A stretch of 44,606 bases of DNA from JBDRHL01 sp043816955 (GTDB lineage Bacteria; Planctomycetota; Phycisphaerae; Sedimentisphaerales; CAYZTY01): positions 1-44,606 of the forward strand of contig JBDRHL010000102.1 in assembly GCA_043816955.1 (NCBI GenBank), read 5' to 3'. Position numbers and translations under genes: made by a program. Each line of letters begins with the position of its first letter. Positions within the stretch are counted from its first letter, which is position 1. Under the pieces are notes generated by a model, which worked only from the letters and a program-made list of their open reading frames with translations, searched no databases and was not told the DNA's origin. Below, piece by piece: positions 20,744 through 31,500 of the stretch.

Positions 20744-23164
20744 ATGGCAGTTAAAAAATACATCGAAGTATCTCAGCCGGACAGGGGACTGATGAACAAC
20801 GTCATCCCGACCGATATTTCCCCGCAACATTGCAGCGGTTGCCAGAACGTGTTTTTCGAGAACGGGGTGATTAAGACGCGGTTCGGCTGGGGAACGGCTG
20901 AGATAACTAAGTTGAACACAGTGGCGTCAACAGCACTGACAGAAGAAGTGCTGCACATGGTGATGTTCGACGAGAGCTACGACAGCAGTGAACCGAACAG
21001 GCGGCTGATTGCACTTACCAAGTCTTATCTGATCGACTGGAACGACACCGATGAATGGTGGGGATATGATACGACGGGCTTATATCATCGATTGAATGAC
21101 AATACATATCCTGAAACAGACATTGTTCAGGCCGCAAGCGTGTATGGCACTTATACTACAGGGTCTGTTAACGATATTATCTATTCGCTACAGGACAACG
21201 GGGCAGACGCAACTTATGACATAAGAATCAAGTCCGGCGATCCTACCAGCCCGAATGTTTTTGAGGTGTCAAAAGACAGCGCCGCTTATGCCGGTGATTA
21301 TAACTGCGGAGCTGACGAATATACAGACACCAATGTATCGTTAAAACTTGAAGACGCAACAGGGCATACAACAAATAATATAACAAGAATCAATTACGTT
21401 CACACAAACAGACCGACCGTAAGTTCTGTAACAACTCCGGCACCACCTGAAATAACAGGAAATACATACTGTCTGAAACTCGATATCGTGTCCGCATACG
21501 ATACATCACATGCGACTGAAGGCCCAAGGGTATTATTTGTCCGCGATGATGAAGGCATCGGGGAATTATATGACGCAGACACAATATCATTCTGGTATTA
21601 TTATGACGGCGGAGTAACCTGGCCCGGAACAGATTTAAAAATCATGACATGGCCGCTGGTCAACGCTGCAGGCAAGCCGGTCGCAGGCATGGGCGGAGTA
21701 AATTATCCAACCGCTACAGGAGGACCAACATTTGACGGAACCGATAAACAAACATGGAAATATGCTGAAATAACTTTTTCCGCAAGTGACCAGACTGATT
21801 TAGAGAACAGCGGATACCAAAATAAAAGATATATAGTTTTTGCTTTTAACGGAGCCGTTGATGTCGGCGATTTTCAATTATATCTGTGCGACATCCGTGT
21901 CGGTAAACATGGCGGCTCTGGATTAGGGGAGGCAATCGACACAACCGAGGAAGCAACTGTCAGTAGGCAATGGGTTGGCTCAGTCGATTCAACATCAGGT
22001 AATCGGCTGTATTTTACAAACAAACTGGGAACGGTTCGATACGTTGCCTCAGGTTCATCTCGTTCTTTGAGTCTGTCCGAAGCAAGTGATTACAACACTG
22101 CGGTTGATTATCACCGAGCAAGGGCGATTTCCGGCGATCACGATTTATTGCACTTATTAGGCACCATCGAGGAAAAGGACGGCTCGGACACATACCACAC
22201 GTTGAGAGACAGGTATTGCGATACTCTTGACGCTGATGTCTGGGATGCCGGCGTTTCACAGTATTCTGACATAACCGGAACGTCTGGCGAGATACTAAAC
22301 TCTGTTCAATTAGACAACAACGAGTACATATTCAAGTCTGACGGTATTGTGCGGACTACATTTTTAGGCGGCGAAACGTCTATGTACGATTACGATGTGG
22401 TTTATCGGGGGGATGGTCTTGTAGCACCAAGACTTGTTAAAACTATCGGCAACTACATATATTTTGTCGGCAGAAATAACGTATATCGCTACAGCGGCGG
22501 CGGGGTGCCTGAACCGATTGGCAACCCGATAAAAGATGCGTTGTTTGACGACCTCAACTATTCGGATGGGCAATACCACAGACGCTCGTGGATGTTCTAT
22601 ATCGAGGAAAAGAACCTGCTTATGATTGTGGTGCCGACCGCAAGCGCATATCCCGACAAGGCTTATGTGTGGGATTTGACGTACGAGCGGTGGACGATAT
22701 TTAAGTTCGGCACGAACATGACTGCCGGCACATCTTATTACGGGCTGACAACCGGCAACTTAGACAGAGGCGCCCAGTTCGGCACGTCGGCAGGCAAGTT
22801 CCATAAGATCGACTACGACGCTGAGGATGATTACGCAAATACCGTGCTGACATTGATTGATTCATATTGGGACTCGAAAGAGTTCGGCACGGAAGTTGGC
22901 GGACGGACAGAATACAAGAAGTGGCGGGGTGTGCATTTTGAGGCCAAAGGTGATTCGGTAACGGTCTATTATAACGCGGACGGTGCCGGTTGGCTACCAA
23001 CTGCAGGAACGACTAAAACGCTGACTTCAAGCTGGGCAAGATATTATGTTGATTTTCCGGTAGAGGCTCAACTGCTCAAGATACGGTTCAGAAACGCCAC
23101 GGCTTCAAGTTCGTTCCAGATACGATGGTTTTCATTAGATGTTGAAGAAGGGTCGGTAACGTAA
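20744..23164 (+). CDS. Nozzle-like tail protein, 806 aa
   Basis: The N terminus GLMNNVIPTDISPQHCSGCQ followed by NVFFENGVIKTRFGWG is the kind of opening seen in podovirus nozzle proteins (T7 gp12 type, 794 residues), where a pore-like protein extends from the adaptor. The body is almost entirely beta, with many short Gly/Asp turns suggestive of a beta-propeller plus inserted carbohydrate-binding-like section (about 140-390). Length matches T7 gp12 closely. The gene starts only 6 bases after the previous stop with a weak ribosome binding site and ends with a TAATG overlap onto the next gene. Confidence 0.65.
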   Translation: MAVKKYIEVSQPDRGLMNNVIPTDISPQHCSGCQNVFFENGVIKTRFGWGTAEITKLNTVASTALTEEVLHMVMFDESYDSSEPNRRLIALTKSYLIDWNDTDEWWGYDTTGLYHRLNDNTYPETDIVQAASVYGTYTTGSVNDIIYSLQDNGADATYDIRIKSGDPTSPNVFEVSKDSAAYAGDYNCGADEYTDTNVSLKLEDATGHTTNNITRINYVHTNRPTVSSVTTPAPPEITGNTYCLKLDIVSAYDTSHATEGPRVLFVRDDEGIGELYDADTISFWYYYDGGVTWPGTDLKIMTWPLVNAAGKPVAGMGGVNYPTATGGPTFDGTDKQTWKYAEITFSASDQTDLENSGYQNKRYIVFAFNGAVDVGDFQLYLCDIRVGKHGGSGLGEAIDTTEEATVSRQWVGSVDSTSGNRLYFTNKLGTVRYVASGSSRSLSLSEASDYNTAVDYHRARAISGDHDLLHLLGTIEEKDGSDTYHTLRDRYCDTLDADVWDAGVSQYSDITGTSGEILNSVQLDNNEYIFKSDGIVRTTFLGGETSMYDYDVVYRGDGLVAPRLVKTIGNYIYFVGRNNVYRYSGGGVPEPIGNPIKDALFDDLNYSDGQYHRRSWMFYIEEKNLLMIVVPTASAYPDKAYVWDLTYERWTIFKFGTNMTAGTSYYGLTTGNLDRGAQFGTSAGKFHKIDYDAEDDYANTVLTLIDSYWDSKEFGTEVGGRTEYKKWRGVHFEAKGDSVTVYYNADGAGWLPTAGTTKTLTSSWARYYVDFPVEAQLLKIRFRNATASSSFQIRWFSLDVEEGSVT

Positions 23165-23472
23165 TGTCGTTGAAACATACAATAAGTGCTAACCTGCCAA
23201 AGCCGCCTGACTTCAAAGGCAACACAATCGAAGAGGTGCTGGATAAACTTGGCCGCTATTTACAGGACGTGAACAGGGCTATGACGAGAATGAGCGATAA
23301 TATCTATCACGATCTAAGACTTGGACAGACGAGGCTGCAGGTATACACATCAGCGCCAACAATCGCTACGATGGACATCGGACAACTCGGCCTGCACTTT
23401 AGCGGGGTAAGCGCTTACGTATTTACCCGGATGAGTGGTAGTATATATTTCCAGAAATTAACGAAAGTATAG
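23164..23472 (+). CDS. Small tail protein, 102 aa
   Basis: Coupled by a TAATG overlap to the nozzle-like gene. A Pro-rich start (NLPKPPDFKGNTIEEV) leads into a long helix (LDKLGRYLQDVNRAMTRMSD) and a C-terminal beta section (QLGLHFSGVSAYVF). The layout suggests a small trimeric or adaptor component of the tail. No known family. Confidence 0.6.
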   Translation: MSLKHTISANLPKPPDFKGNTIEEVLDKLGRYLQDVNRAMTRMSDNIYHDLRLGQTRLQVYTSAPTIATMDIGQLGLHFSGVSAYVFTRMSGSIYFQKLTKV

Positions 23473-23483
23473 AGAGGTGTATT

Positions 23484-26400
23484 ATGGTATTACCAGCATT
23501 GGCAGCGTTAGGCGGCGCAGAAGGAGCGGCTGCGTTAGGCGGTTTAGGTTTAGGCATATTCGACGCTTTTGGCAATAAGGGGTCTTCGGACGTTAAGCAG
23601 TTGCCTAAGCTCAACAGGCAACAAAAACAAATGTTCGATATTCTTGCTCAACAGGCAATGAGTCGGCTGGGCAAATGGGTTAAGACGCCCAAAGGCATGG
23701 TGTTCGAGTATGACCCACAGCAGGCACCTCGGTACGAGATGCCCAGAGTGGCACCGATGACTCAGATGCAACAGGGCGCTCAACAGATGGGATGGAACGC
23801 AGCTCAGAGACAGGGTGCTGCGACGCAGCAGGGCGGCCCTGACTACATGAAGGCGTTGTCGGAGTATAAACCCGGGAATATACAGCAGACAGCCCAGAAT
23901 CTCTCTCAGCAGCGGCCACAGGCCCCACAAGAGCCATACCAGTTCAATCAGATGGCTTTGACCGGTATGATGCCGCGACAGGAGCTACCGGAACAGGATC
24001 CGCAGTATTTTATGAAAGGCGGTAAAAAGCCTCAGTCTTATATCGACCCGTATGCAGCAAAAGCCACCGGGGCGTTCAAAGGGCCGATGAGCGGAGACCA
24101 GATGACACAGGCGATGGAAACAACCGCCCAATGGGACCCTAAATATGGAGCGGTGCCACAAACAGGGTATCTGACGCCGCCGCCAAAGGGGGGTGGATTT
24201 AACTTGGGAGGTGCAGCTATTGGCGGGGTTCTTGGGGGTGGTGTAGGTGCGCTTATAGGTGGCAACCAAAACAGAGGAACTGTCTCTCAAACAGGCGCTC
24301 TTGGCGGCGCCAAAAACAGCCCGTATTACCCCGGCTGGCAGTATAATCCATATCAACCGTACGCTCAGGGTGGTAACATGCCTGCTCAGAATAAGATGCC
24401 GTCCTATGCTCAGGGTGGCCAGATGCCTGCTGGAAATGATTGGCAACAATCAAATCAATGGACTGATAAAACATGGGGCGATTCTACTCAAGACAATCAG
24501 TGGGGAGGCGGTGGCTGGGCCGATAAGACTTGGGGCGATTCTCAACAGAATAAGTCTCCTTACAGCAAGTGGAATCAGCCTGGTTCATGGGGTTCTTCGT
24601 CATCACGTGTTCCACAGATGCCGACACAGAATTGGCAAGGATTTAATGAGTTTAAAAACCCGTTACGCCCCAACAATTACCAAGCACAACAGCAACCGGC
24701 ATATCCACAACTTTCAACTTTTGAAAGCCAGGAATACGCAAGACAAAAGCAGGCTATGCAACAATTGTTATCACAACCAAATAATCCTCAATTCCAGAAC
24801 AACCCAGCGATGCAATATGCAATGCAAATGGCAGGGAGACAAAATCAACCGTTCGCTCAGGGTGGCCAGATGCCTGGACAGCAGAACCGTGACAATATGT
24901 CACAGTTTAACATGGTGGGCGAGCAGGGGCCGGAAATGCACATCGCCCAGAACGGTCAACGGAACATGGTGGGCGAGCAGGGGCCGGAACTGTTTAATCC
25001 GAATCAGGCCGGTTATATTGTGCCGAATCATCAGTTACCCCCAGGCCTCGCTGGACAGGGCGGGCCGCAAGCTAATACCGGACAGGAAAGGCCAATGCCA
25101 CCCGGACAGATGCCGCCACAGATGCCTTCCTTTGCTGGTGGAGGCTGGATATATGGACAGAATGACCCGTACACGTCAACAGGCTGGGAATCACCCGAAT
25201 TCTCCCAAGACTTAGCTGGTAAAAAAGACTGGAAATACTGGACTGGACAAGAATTGTTAGGTCCATACACCCCTACTGGTGCATTTGAGCAGGGTGCCGG
25301 TGCCGACGCGTGGGCAGCACAAGGCAATCCATCATGGGGACAGTGGCAAGGCCGACAGGGAACATGGGAGCCTAACCAGCGGACAGACTGGGGCGCACAG
25401 ACCGGATATGGGTTATATGACAACCAGTGGGGAGTCGGTGGAGAAGGAATCTCAGAGGGTATGTGGACACCGGGCGCTCAGTGGGATCCGGCCTCGCAGT
25501 CTTATAGCGGTGGCGACTGGACGTGGGACGCTGCCAATCAGAGATATAACACCGGGGCTGGAATACAGACAGGTACAGGGGCGCCAACAGGTTTTATGAG
25601 CGGTTGGGGACAAACAAAAGACCCGACAGAGTTTGAATTAGGTCAGAAGATGTGGGCGCCGGGAGGTGAAAATTATGCGTTTGAGCGTAATCCGTGGGCT
25701 GATCAGCCGTTCGGATACCAAACGGGCGACTGGGGTGCCACACCTGATGTAACAGAACAGGGCTTTTGGGCTACACCAGAAGGCGGTGGATTGACTGGAC
25801 AAGAACAGAATCTTGGAAATAGAGGTATGGTATGGAACGCGGGTGCCCCCGGTGGGGGAAGATGGGAAATGCCTGTTAATCCGAACACATACGACCCAAA
25901 TAATATACCAGGATGGGAATACAACCAATCCATGGGCATGTGGATGCCTGCTGAGGGAAATCGAGCAGGTTGGGACCCGTCAACCTTTGTCGGCCCACCA
26001 AAACCACCGGCTGTTGCCCCGGGAGACGAAACAGGCACCGGAGTAGAAGATATACCAGACGATACCACATCAGGCGACGCACTGACGATGTGGGATATGT
26101 ATAAACCCGGTACTATGGATGAGGGTCAGTTCCCGGCAGAGGCTTACGCAGACTGGTGGGCAAGAGAATACCCGGATGTATGGGCTGCTAATCAGGCGCT
26201 TGTTAATTCAAATCCGACATTCGGCTATGACTCTCAGACAGCTTATGACAATTATAAGAGGGATATTCTCGATCCGGCACTGGCTTCTGTCGCTGGACAG
26301 GGATACATTTATGACCGCGATAAGACATACTCAGAGTTTATGAGGGATATTTACACCCCGGCAATGGCAACGCTTCAGGGACCGTCATATCAATATAACC

Positions 26401-27341
26401 CTGACCAGATCAATCAGCAGTTCAACCAGAACGTGTATGACCCGTCAATGCAGGCGTGGCAGGAAAATGTAGCGCCTTGGTTGCGGACACAGTTTTCCAA
26501 GACCGGAAGCGCTGTGGGTACCGGAATGCCGAGATACTTAACAAGACAAGCCGGTCAACAGGCTAACCTTTTAGACATACAAAGGTTCGGTGCACAGGAA
26601 GCTGGAAGAGAACGTGAATTCAAGGCAGGTGAATCCTACGAAGAACGGAAGGCCACTTTAGAACGAGACCTGACCGGACAGCAAGCGGACGTCTTGGAGT
26701 CTGCCAAACAGAAAGATTTTGAATCAAGCGAGGCATACGCAGAACGGTTAGCGAAAGTTAAAATCAGTCTTGGAGAACAATGGACACAGATTGACCAGGC
26801 TAACCTGGATAGGGCGGAGGCTCGATTAAGCGATGAAAAGACCGCCAAACAGGAAGCGATAGACACGGCTATGGGGCTTGCTGAAACTCCCGCACGGATA
26901 GGATTTACAAACGCCCAGACCGATGCGATACGTAACGAGATACGGCTGAACAATGCGTTCTCAGGGGTTAAAATGGACGAGGCACTTGCGGGGCTTGACA
27001 TGGCAAGGGCAAACACTCAGGCCATATATAACAGTCTGTCGAGCCATAATCCGGCACTTAAGGATAAAGAGCTTATAGGGAACATGTACGATCTGGCACA
27101 GGTTCAGGGGATGCAGGGAACCCAGATGGCTCAGGAGCTTGCTAATATCGGCAAGGAAATCGAGAACGCCGGTATGCTGATGGCACTTGGTGAGGGCGTT
27201 GAGCGAACGGCCGTCCAGACACTAATGACGATGTCGTGGCAGGACTTCCAGAACGCCGTGTCCAACGCAGGCAAAGGCGATCCGCGTGATATGATAATGC
27301 AACTGCTCGGCATAAGTACGTTCGATAACCTGGTAACATAA
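23484..27341 (+). CDS. Large internal/ejection protein with tape-measure-like repeats, 1285 aa
   Basis: An N-terminal Ala/Gly/Leu hydrophobic stretch (ALGGAEGAAALGGLGLGIF) is followed by a Gln/Met/Pro-rich low-complexity region with YAQGGQMP-type repeats. NMVGEQGPE occurs twice, 18 residues apart (about 476 and 494), identical over 27 bases; the VGE-GPEL motif is common in siphovirus tape-measure proteins. Residues about 310-850 are extremely Trp/Gly/Asn-rich, with KTWGDS repeated. The last 300 residues are charged coiled coil. Position before two further large proteins suggests a DNA-ejection or internal virion protein. Start ATG 23484 follows GAGAGG. Confidence 0.65.
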   Translation: MVLPALAALGGAEGAAALGGLGLGIFDAFGNKGSSDVKQLPKLNRQQKQMFDILAQQAMSRLGKWVKTPKGMVFEYDPQQAPRYEMPRVAPMTQMQQGAQQMGWNAAQRQGAATQQGGPDYMKALSEYKPGNIQQTAQNLSQQRPQAPQEPYQFNQMALTGMMPRQELPEQDPQYFMKGGKKPQSYIDPYAAKATGAFKGPMSGDQMTQAMETTAQWDPKYGAVPQTGYLTPPPKGGGFNLGGAAIGGVLGGGVGALIGGNQNRGTVSQTGALGGAKNSPYYPGWQYNPYQPYAQGGNMPAQNKMPSYAQGGQMPAGNDWQQSNQWTDKTWGDSTQDNQWGGGGWADKTWGDSQQNKSPYSKWNQPGSWGSSSSRVPQMPTQNWQGFNEFKNPLRPNNYQAQQQPAYPQLSTFESQEYARQKQAMQQLLSQPNNPQFQNNPAMQYAMQMAGRQNQPFAQGGQMPGQQNRDNMSQFNMVGEQGPEMHIAQNGQRNMVGEQGPELFNPNQAGYIVPNHQLPPGLAGQGGPQANTGQERPMPPGQMPPQMPSFAGGGWIYGQNDPYTSTGWESPEFSQDLAGKKDWKYWTGQELLGPYTPTGAFEQGAGADAWAAQGNPSWGQWQGRQGTWEPNQRTDWGAQTGYGLYDNQWGVGGEGISEGMWTPGAQWDPASQSYSGGDWTWDAANQRYNTGAGIQTGTGAPTGFMSGWGQTKDPTEFELGQKMWAPGGENYAFERNPWADQPFGYQTGDWGATPDVTEQGFWATPEGGGLTGQEQNLGNRGMVWNAGAPGGGRWEMPVNPNTYDPNNIPGWEYNQSMGMWMPAEGNRAGWDPSTFVGPPKPPAVAPGDETGTGVEDIPDDTTSGDALTMWDMYKPGTMDEGQFPAEAYADWWAREYPDVWAANQALVNSNPTFGYDSQTAYDNYKRDILDPALASVAGQGYIYDRDKTYSEFMRDIYTPAMATLQGPSYQYNPDQINQQFNQNVYDPSMQAWQENVAPWLRTQFSKTGSAVGTGMPRYLTRQAGQQANLLDIQRFGAQEAGREREFKAGESYEERKATLERDLTGQQADVLESAKQKDFESSEAYAERLAKVKISLGEQWTQIDQANLDRAEARLSDEKTAKQEAIDTAMGLAETPARIGFTNAQTDAIRNEIRLNNAFSGVKMDEALAGLDMARANTQAIYNSLSSHNPALKDKELIGNMYDLAQVQGMQGTQMAQELANIGKEIENAGMLMALGEGVERTAVQTLMTMSWQDFQNAVSNAGKGDPRDMIMQLLGISTFDNLVT

Positions 27342-27353
27342 AGGAGCCGACTG

Positions 27354-28532
27354 ATGGCAACAATAATAGCGCCACGAAGAAAGAAATATGACTTGTCAGG
27401 ACTTGTAAACGCGATGGGGAATGTCGGCGATGTGTTCCGAGAGATAGAGAAACAGAAAGCGTTTAATAAGCGAGAAGACGCAAGAATTGCGAGAGAAGAA
27501 CAACAGATGCGACTTCAACAGCAGGATTTCAACCGAAGACTGGAAGAAGGGGAATATAAGAGGTGGAAAGAAGGACAGGAATTAATAAAAAAAGTGCCGT
27601 ATATGTCCCCGCCAGAGCGTGCGCTTGGTAGATTGCAATGGCCACTGAAGTACGGCTGGGGGCCGGAAAAGATGCAAAGCATTGATGCCATACCGTTTAA
27701 GCGGAAAGAAGAAGATGTCTGGGCTGAGGCCGAGTTTCTTCAAAAGCAAAATACGCCAGAGTCAGTTCGTCGCGCAAACGAATTGGTTGCGAGTTTGGGT
27801 TCGTCGGCACCACCAAAAAAAGCTAATCAACAAAGTATGTCTGACAAGATTTATGGAGAGATGAAAACCGAAGAGGCCAAAAAAAACAAAGCCGTAAAAC
27901 GCAAGGAACTGGAAAAAACAGAGAAAGACACATTCGAGGGTTGGGAAAAAGCTGTCACCGGGACTCGTTCGGCAGTTCAGGACAGTATGATTCCGGCTGT
28001 CGGAAAAACCGCCCCGGAAGGCTACGTCCGAATAGCCAAAAAAGAAAATGGTGATATTTTTGCCAAAACCGTTATGCAGACAATAAAAGACCTTGCAATG
28101 GCGGGATATGGAGGAGGAAGGAGTCCAATCGATCAGGGCGTTGGGGACGTTCCAGTACACCTTTTGAAGATACATCGAAAAAACAAGTTTAATACCGCTT
28201 GGGCCAACCGATTAAGGTCTGTTGAAATAAATAAGTTGTCAGAAGATACCCAGGAATGGATTTTTACCAATGGCTGGCCGGAGGGTCCCGGAACATCTCT
28301 GACAGAAAGGACGCCGAACGATATTCTTACATTGATTGAGGCTCAGGTTAAGAAAGCTAAGAGACCGCCAAAAGAGCCGGAACACCTGACTAAACCAAGA
28401 GACGCCAGTGAGTCGTATAAGAACGATCAATGGTATAAAAATTTGAAAACAGACCAAAAAGCGACTATCGACAAAAATATCAGCGCTGGCGCATGGACTG
28501 TTGAATATGTCAAGCAGAGGATAAGGCAATGA
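27354..28532 (+). CDS. Internal virion protein candidate, 392 aa
   Basis: ATG 27354 behind AAAGGAG. The first 90 residues are a basic, Arg/Gln-rich coiled coil (KREDARIAREEQQMRLQQQD), followed by mixed alpha-beta and another basic helix region (KKNKAVKRKELEKTEKD). It lies between the two giant proteins and is coupled to the second one by ATGA. Such a trio resembles the ejection proteins of P22- and T7-like phages. No enzyme motif seen. Confidence 0.6.
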   Translation: MATIIAPRRKKYDLSGLVNAMGNVGDVFREIEKQKAFNKREDARIAREEQQMRLQQQDFNRRLEEGEYKRWKEGQELIKKVPYMSPPERALGRLQWPLKYGWGPEKMQSIDAIPFKRKEEDVWAEAEFLQKQNTPESVRRANELVASLGSSAPPKKANQQSMSDKIYGEMKTEEAKKNKAVKRKELEKTEKDTFEGWEKAVTGTRSAVQDSMIPAVGKTAPEGYVRIAKKENGDIFAKTVMQTIKDLAMAGYGGGRSPIDQGVGDVPVHLLKIHRKNKFNTAWANRLRSVEINKLSEDTQEWIFTNGWPEGPGTSLTERTPNDILTLIEAQVKKAKRPPKEPEHLTKPRDASESYKNDQWYKNLKTDQKATIDKNISAGAWTVEYVKQRIRQ

Positions 28533-31500
28533 GTATAGACGATTTAATGCAGGAAGACGCTCGGCTTAACGCCCCACCTCAACCGTCTGGCATAACCGCT
28601 TTGATGGAAGAAGACAGGACTATGCAAAGACCCCAAATTCCACAAGGCGGGATAGATGCCCTTATGGAAGAAGATCGGGCTATGAGCGCACCAGCCCCGC
28701 CAGTGCAAATGCAGTCACCACAAGCACAACCCCCACCTGTTCAGCAACAGTCAATGTTTCAACCACAGCCATTAGTATCAATCTCACGGCCAACACCAGG
28801 ACTCTTGCTGACCGATGAACAACGATATGCACAAGAGATGGACGAAATACGGAGGCAACAAATAAACGCGGCCCCAATATCAACAGAGGATACGACGTTG
28901 CCTGGACCAATGCCTGGCAAACACTATAAGATCGGAGGGGTTATACCTACGGGGTTAGTCACGGCTGAGGGTTATGTTGACGAGCTTAATCGACTGTTTA
29001 GATTTGGTCCTGATCCACTTACTAATGAACAAATTACAGCGATGCGGCGAGAGGTGGAAACAACGCCAGCCAGTTTGCCGGGAGAAGGGGTGCCAAGTAG
29101 AGAGTATGCCGTTCCCGATCCGTTGGGTTTGCCGGAAGAAGAATCGCCGTTCGCTAAGTTTGGCAGGGGCGGGGAGGGGGCCGAAAGCACCCAATACGCG
29201 GAGCAGATGCTGTCAACTATGCCGCTGAACGAAGTGGCTAGTATTAAGATTCTTACAGACGTAGCAACCAAGATGGACCCGTATTTCACCGTCAATCTCG
29301 CTGCATTTCTGGATTCTGATGCAGCACAGGAAGTTTTAATCGGTTCACAGGTGCTTGAGTCATATCTGCAAAAACACGGCACGAAAGAACATAAACAGGC
29401 CATGGCTACAGCAGACGTAACAGAGCTTGGAATAATGGTTTTTTGGGCCAGTGATATTCTGAAACGACTCGCCATAAAAAAAGCATTGAGAGGTACACAT
29501 GTTTCAATAGACGGGATGGGGAAAGTGAGACAATTCGAGCAGCTTAAAGAGTTAAGGCAGCCATCGCCGCAAGCCCTCACAGCCACAATTCAAAAGATAC
29601 CTGATTCTTCCCTTATGAAAATGATTGTTGCTGACGACAGTTCGATGAGAGCAATAATTAGAAATATCGGACTCAATAAACAATTAAAACGGATAAATGA
29701 CCTGAAAGCACAGGGTAAATCGCTCACTGAATTAGCAAAAACAGAAAAGGCAATACAAAACAAGCTGTTCACAAATCTTGAAATAGTTGCAAAAAAACTG
29801 GCACCAACAGTGCTGAAGGGCGTAAGCGAGCAGGAAATGAGGCATATATCAGGGGGGCCGAGAGGTGCACATATCATTAGCAAAACTACACCGGCATCTA
29901 AGGGTGGGGTTACACTGCAGACAGGGGTCAAGACACCACCGGAACCGAAATTAACAAAATACGGGACGAGGGTTCAACAAACATTACTTGAACAGCCAGT
30001 GTACCAGACGCCAGAAGAAGCATTACTTATCAAGCCTAAACCGTTCTCAAGGGCTAAAGGTGCGGCCATGACACCCGGCAAAGAGGACTTTGAAGAATTG
30101 GCACGTGTCCTGCAAAAGGCGGCAACTACAGCAACACCAGCGGCAAAGAATGCCATCAAAGCGGCCGTCGAAAGCAATAAGGTTAGAAAGTTGGTTGATG
30201 AGGGGTATATGACAGAAAGCATGGCAGCTAAATTATATAAGACCGCTGGTAAGATTTATATAGAAAGAGGTTATGATATGCCGCGATTACGGGATGTTGC
30301 CCCCGGTAAAGCACTTACCAGAGAACCATCAGCTACGGCCACGGCAAAGGTGGGTGTGGGGGTAACGCCCGATATTGGAACTGCTGCCCATAAAGCCAAG
30401 ACATTCGGCAGACCTGGACTTGCTAATCCAATGATGACAGAAGACGGACGCAGACTGATGGATTTAACTGACGATTCCTTAAAAATGGCAGGTGTTCCTG
30501 AAGCACAGTCAATAAGTCAGGCGAAAAATGTGGCAAAGGCAAAACTGACTAACCCTGGCTATCGGGCCACTATTGAAAATCGTATGAAAGCAGGCGAACC
30601 GTTCAGTAATTGGGAGGATCAGTTTGCCGGAAAAATGGTACTCAACGAGCGGATGGCGGTTGCTTATAAGAGTGGCGATGCAGCTAAGATAAGAGAGGTT
30701 CAGGACTTACAGACAGGGTGGCGTGAGACGGGAACAGATATAGGCAGACAGATGCGTGGTAGGGTTGATGAGGTAAGCTCACCTGGCGAACGTCTCGGTA
30801 TTTTAACAAGGGAGGGGTTGTCTGAAGTGCCACGAGGAACCAGAAAAAAGGTTGCTACTCTGCGTCGGAGCGGGCGGGTAAAGCAGGCAGAAGAACTCCT
30901 TAACAGACACGCCGAGCGAACGCAGCGGGTATTGGATGATTGGAAAAAAGACGGCATATCGCTCGACGATATAAACAAGTTAGATACAATTGACGACCGG
31001 ACGTTGTTCAGAATCACATCGGATTTGGGTAAATTGGGGGAAGGGCAGGGAGGATGGTCTCCAATTCAGGAGTATTACCGAAACTCACTTATGTCATCGC
31101 CAAAGACCTTTATAAGAAACATGCTTGGCGGACTCTATGCCGCTGAGGATATTTATGTTACTAAACCAATCGCCAGATTGCTACAAGGCAAAAACGCTGA
31201 GACCGGGGCAGCAATATATGCAGCAAACTCAAAAATAGCCAGAACTCGCGCTATGAGCAATATGATAAACTCGTTTCGTTACGAGGTTCCCGCTCTTGAG
31301 ACAAAGCTAAAGGTGACTGGCATACTCAAAGGGCAGGAAATATATGGGCCGCCCGCGATAACCGGCAGATGGATTAGAAAGCTGGCGGACAAGACACTTG
31401 GTACAAAATATGGCAATATGGTGGAAAATGTTGTCGGGAAGCTGGGAAAGAAGATTCGCTTGCCACAGAGAGGGGCGGCTGGCGTTGACGAATACGTTAA

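Noticed and set aside
24259..25215. 318-codon + strand frame inside the large internal protein gene
   Set aside because: Out-of-frame shadow of the Trp/Gln-rich coding region, Arg/His/Cys-rich and without a start signal.
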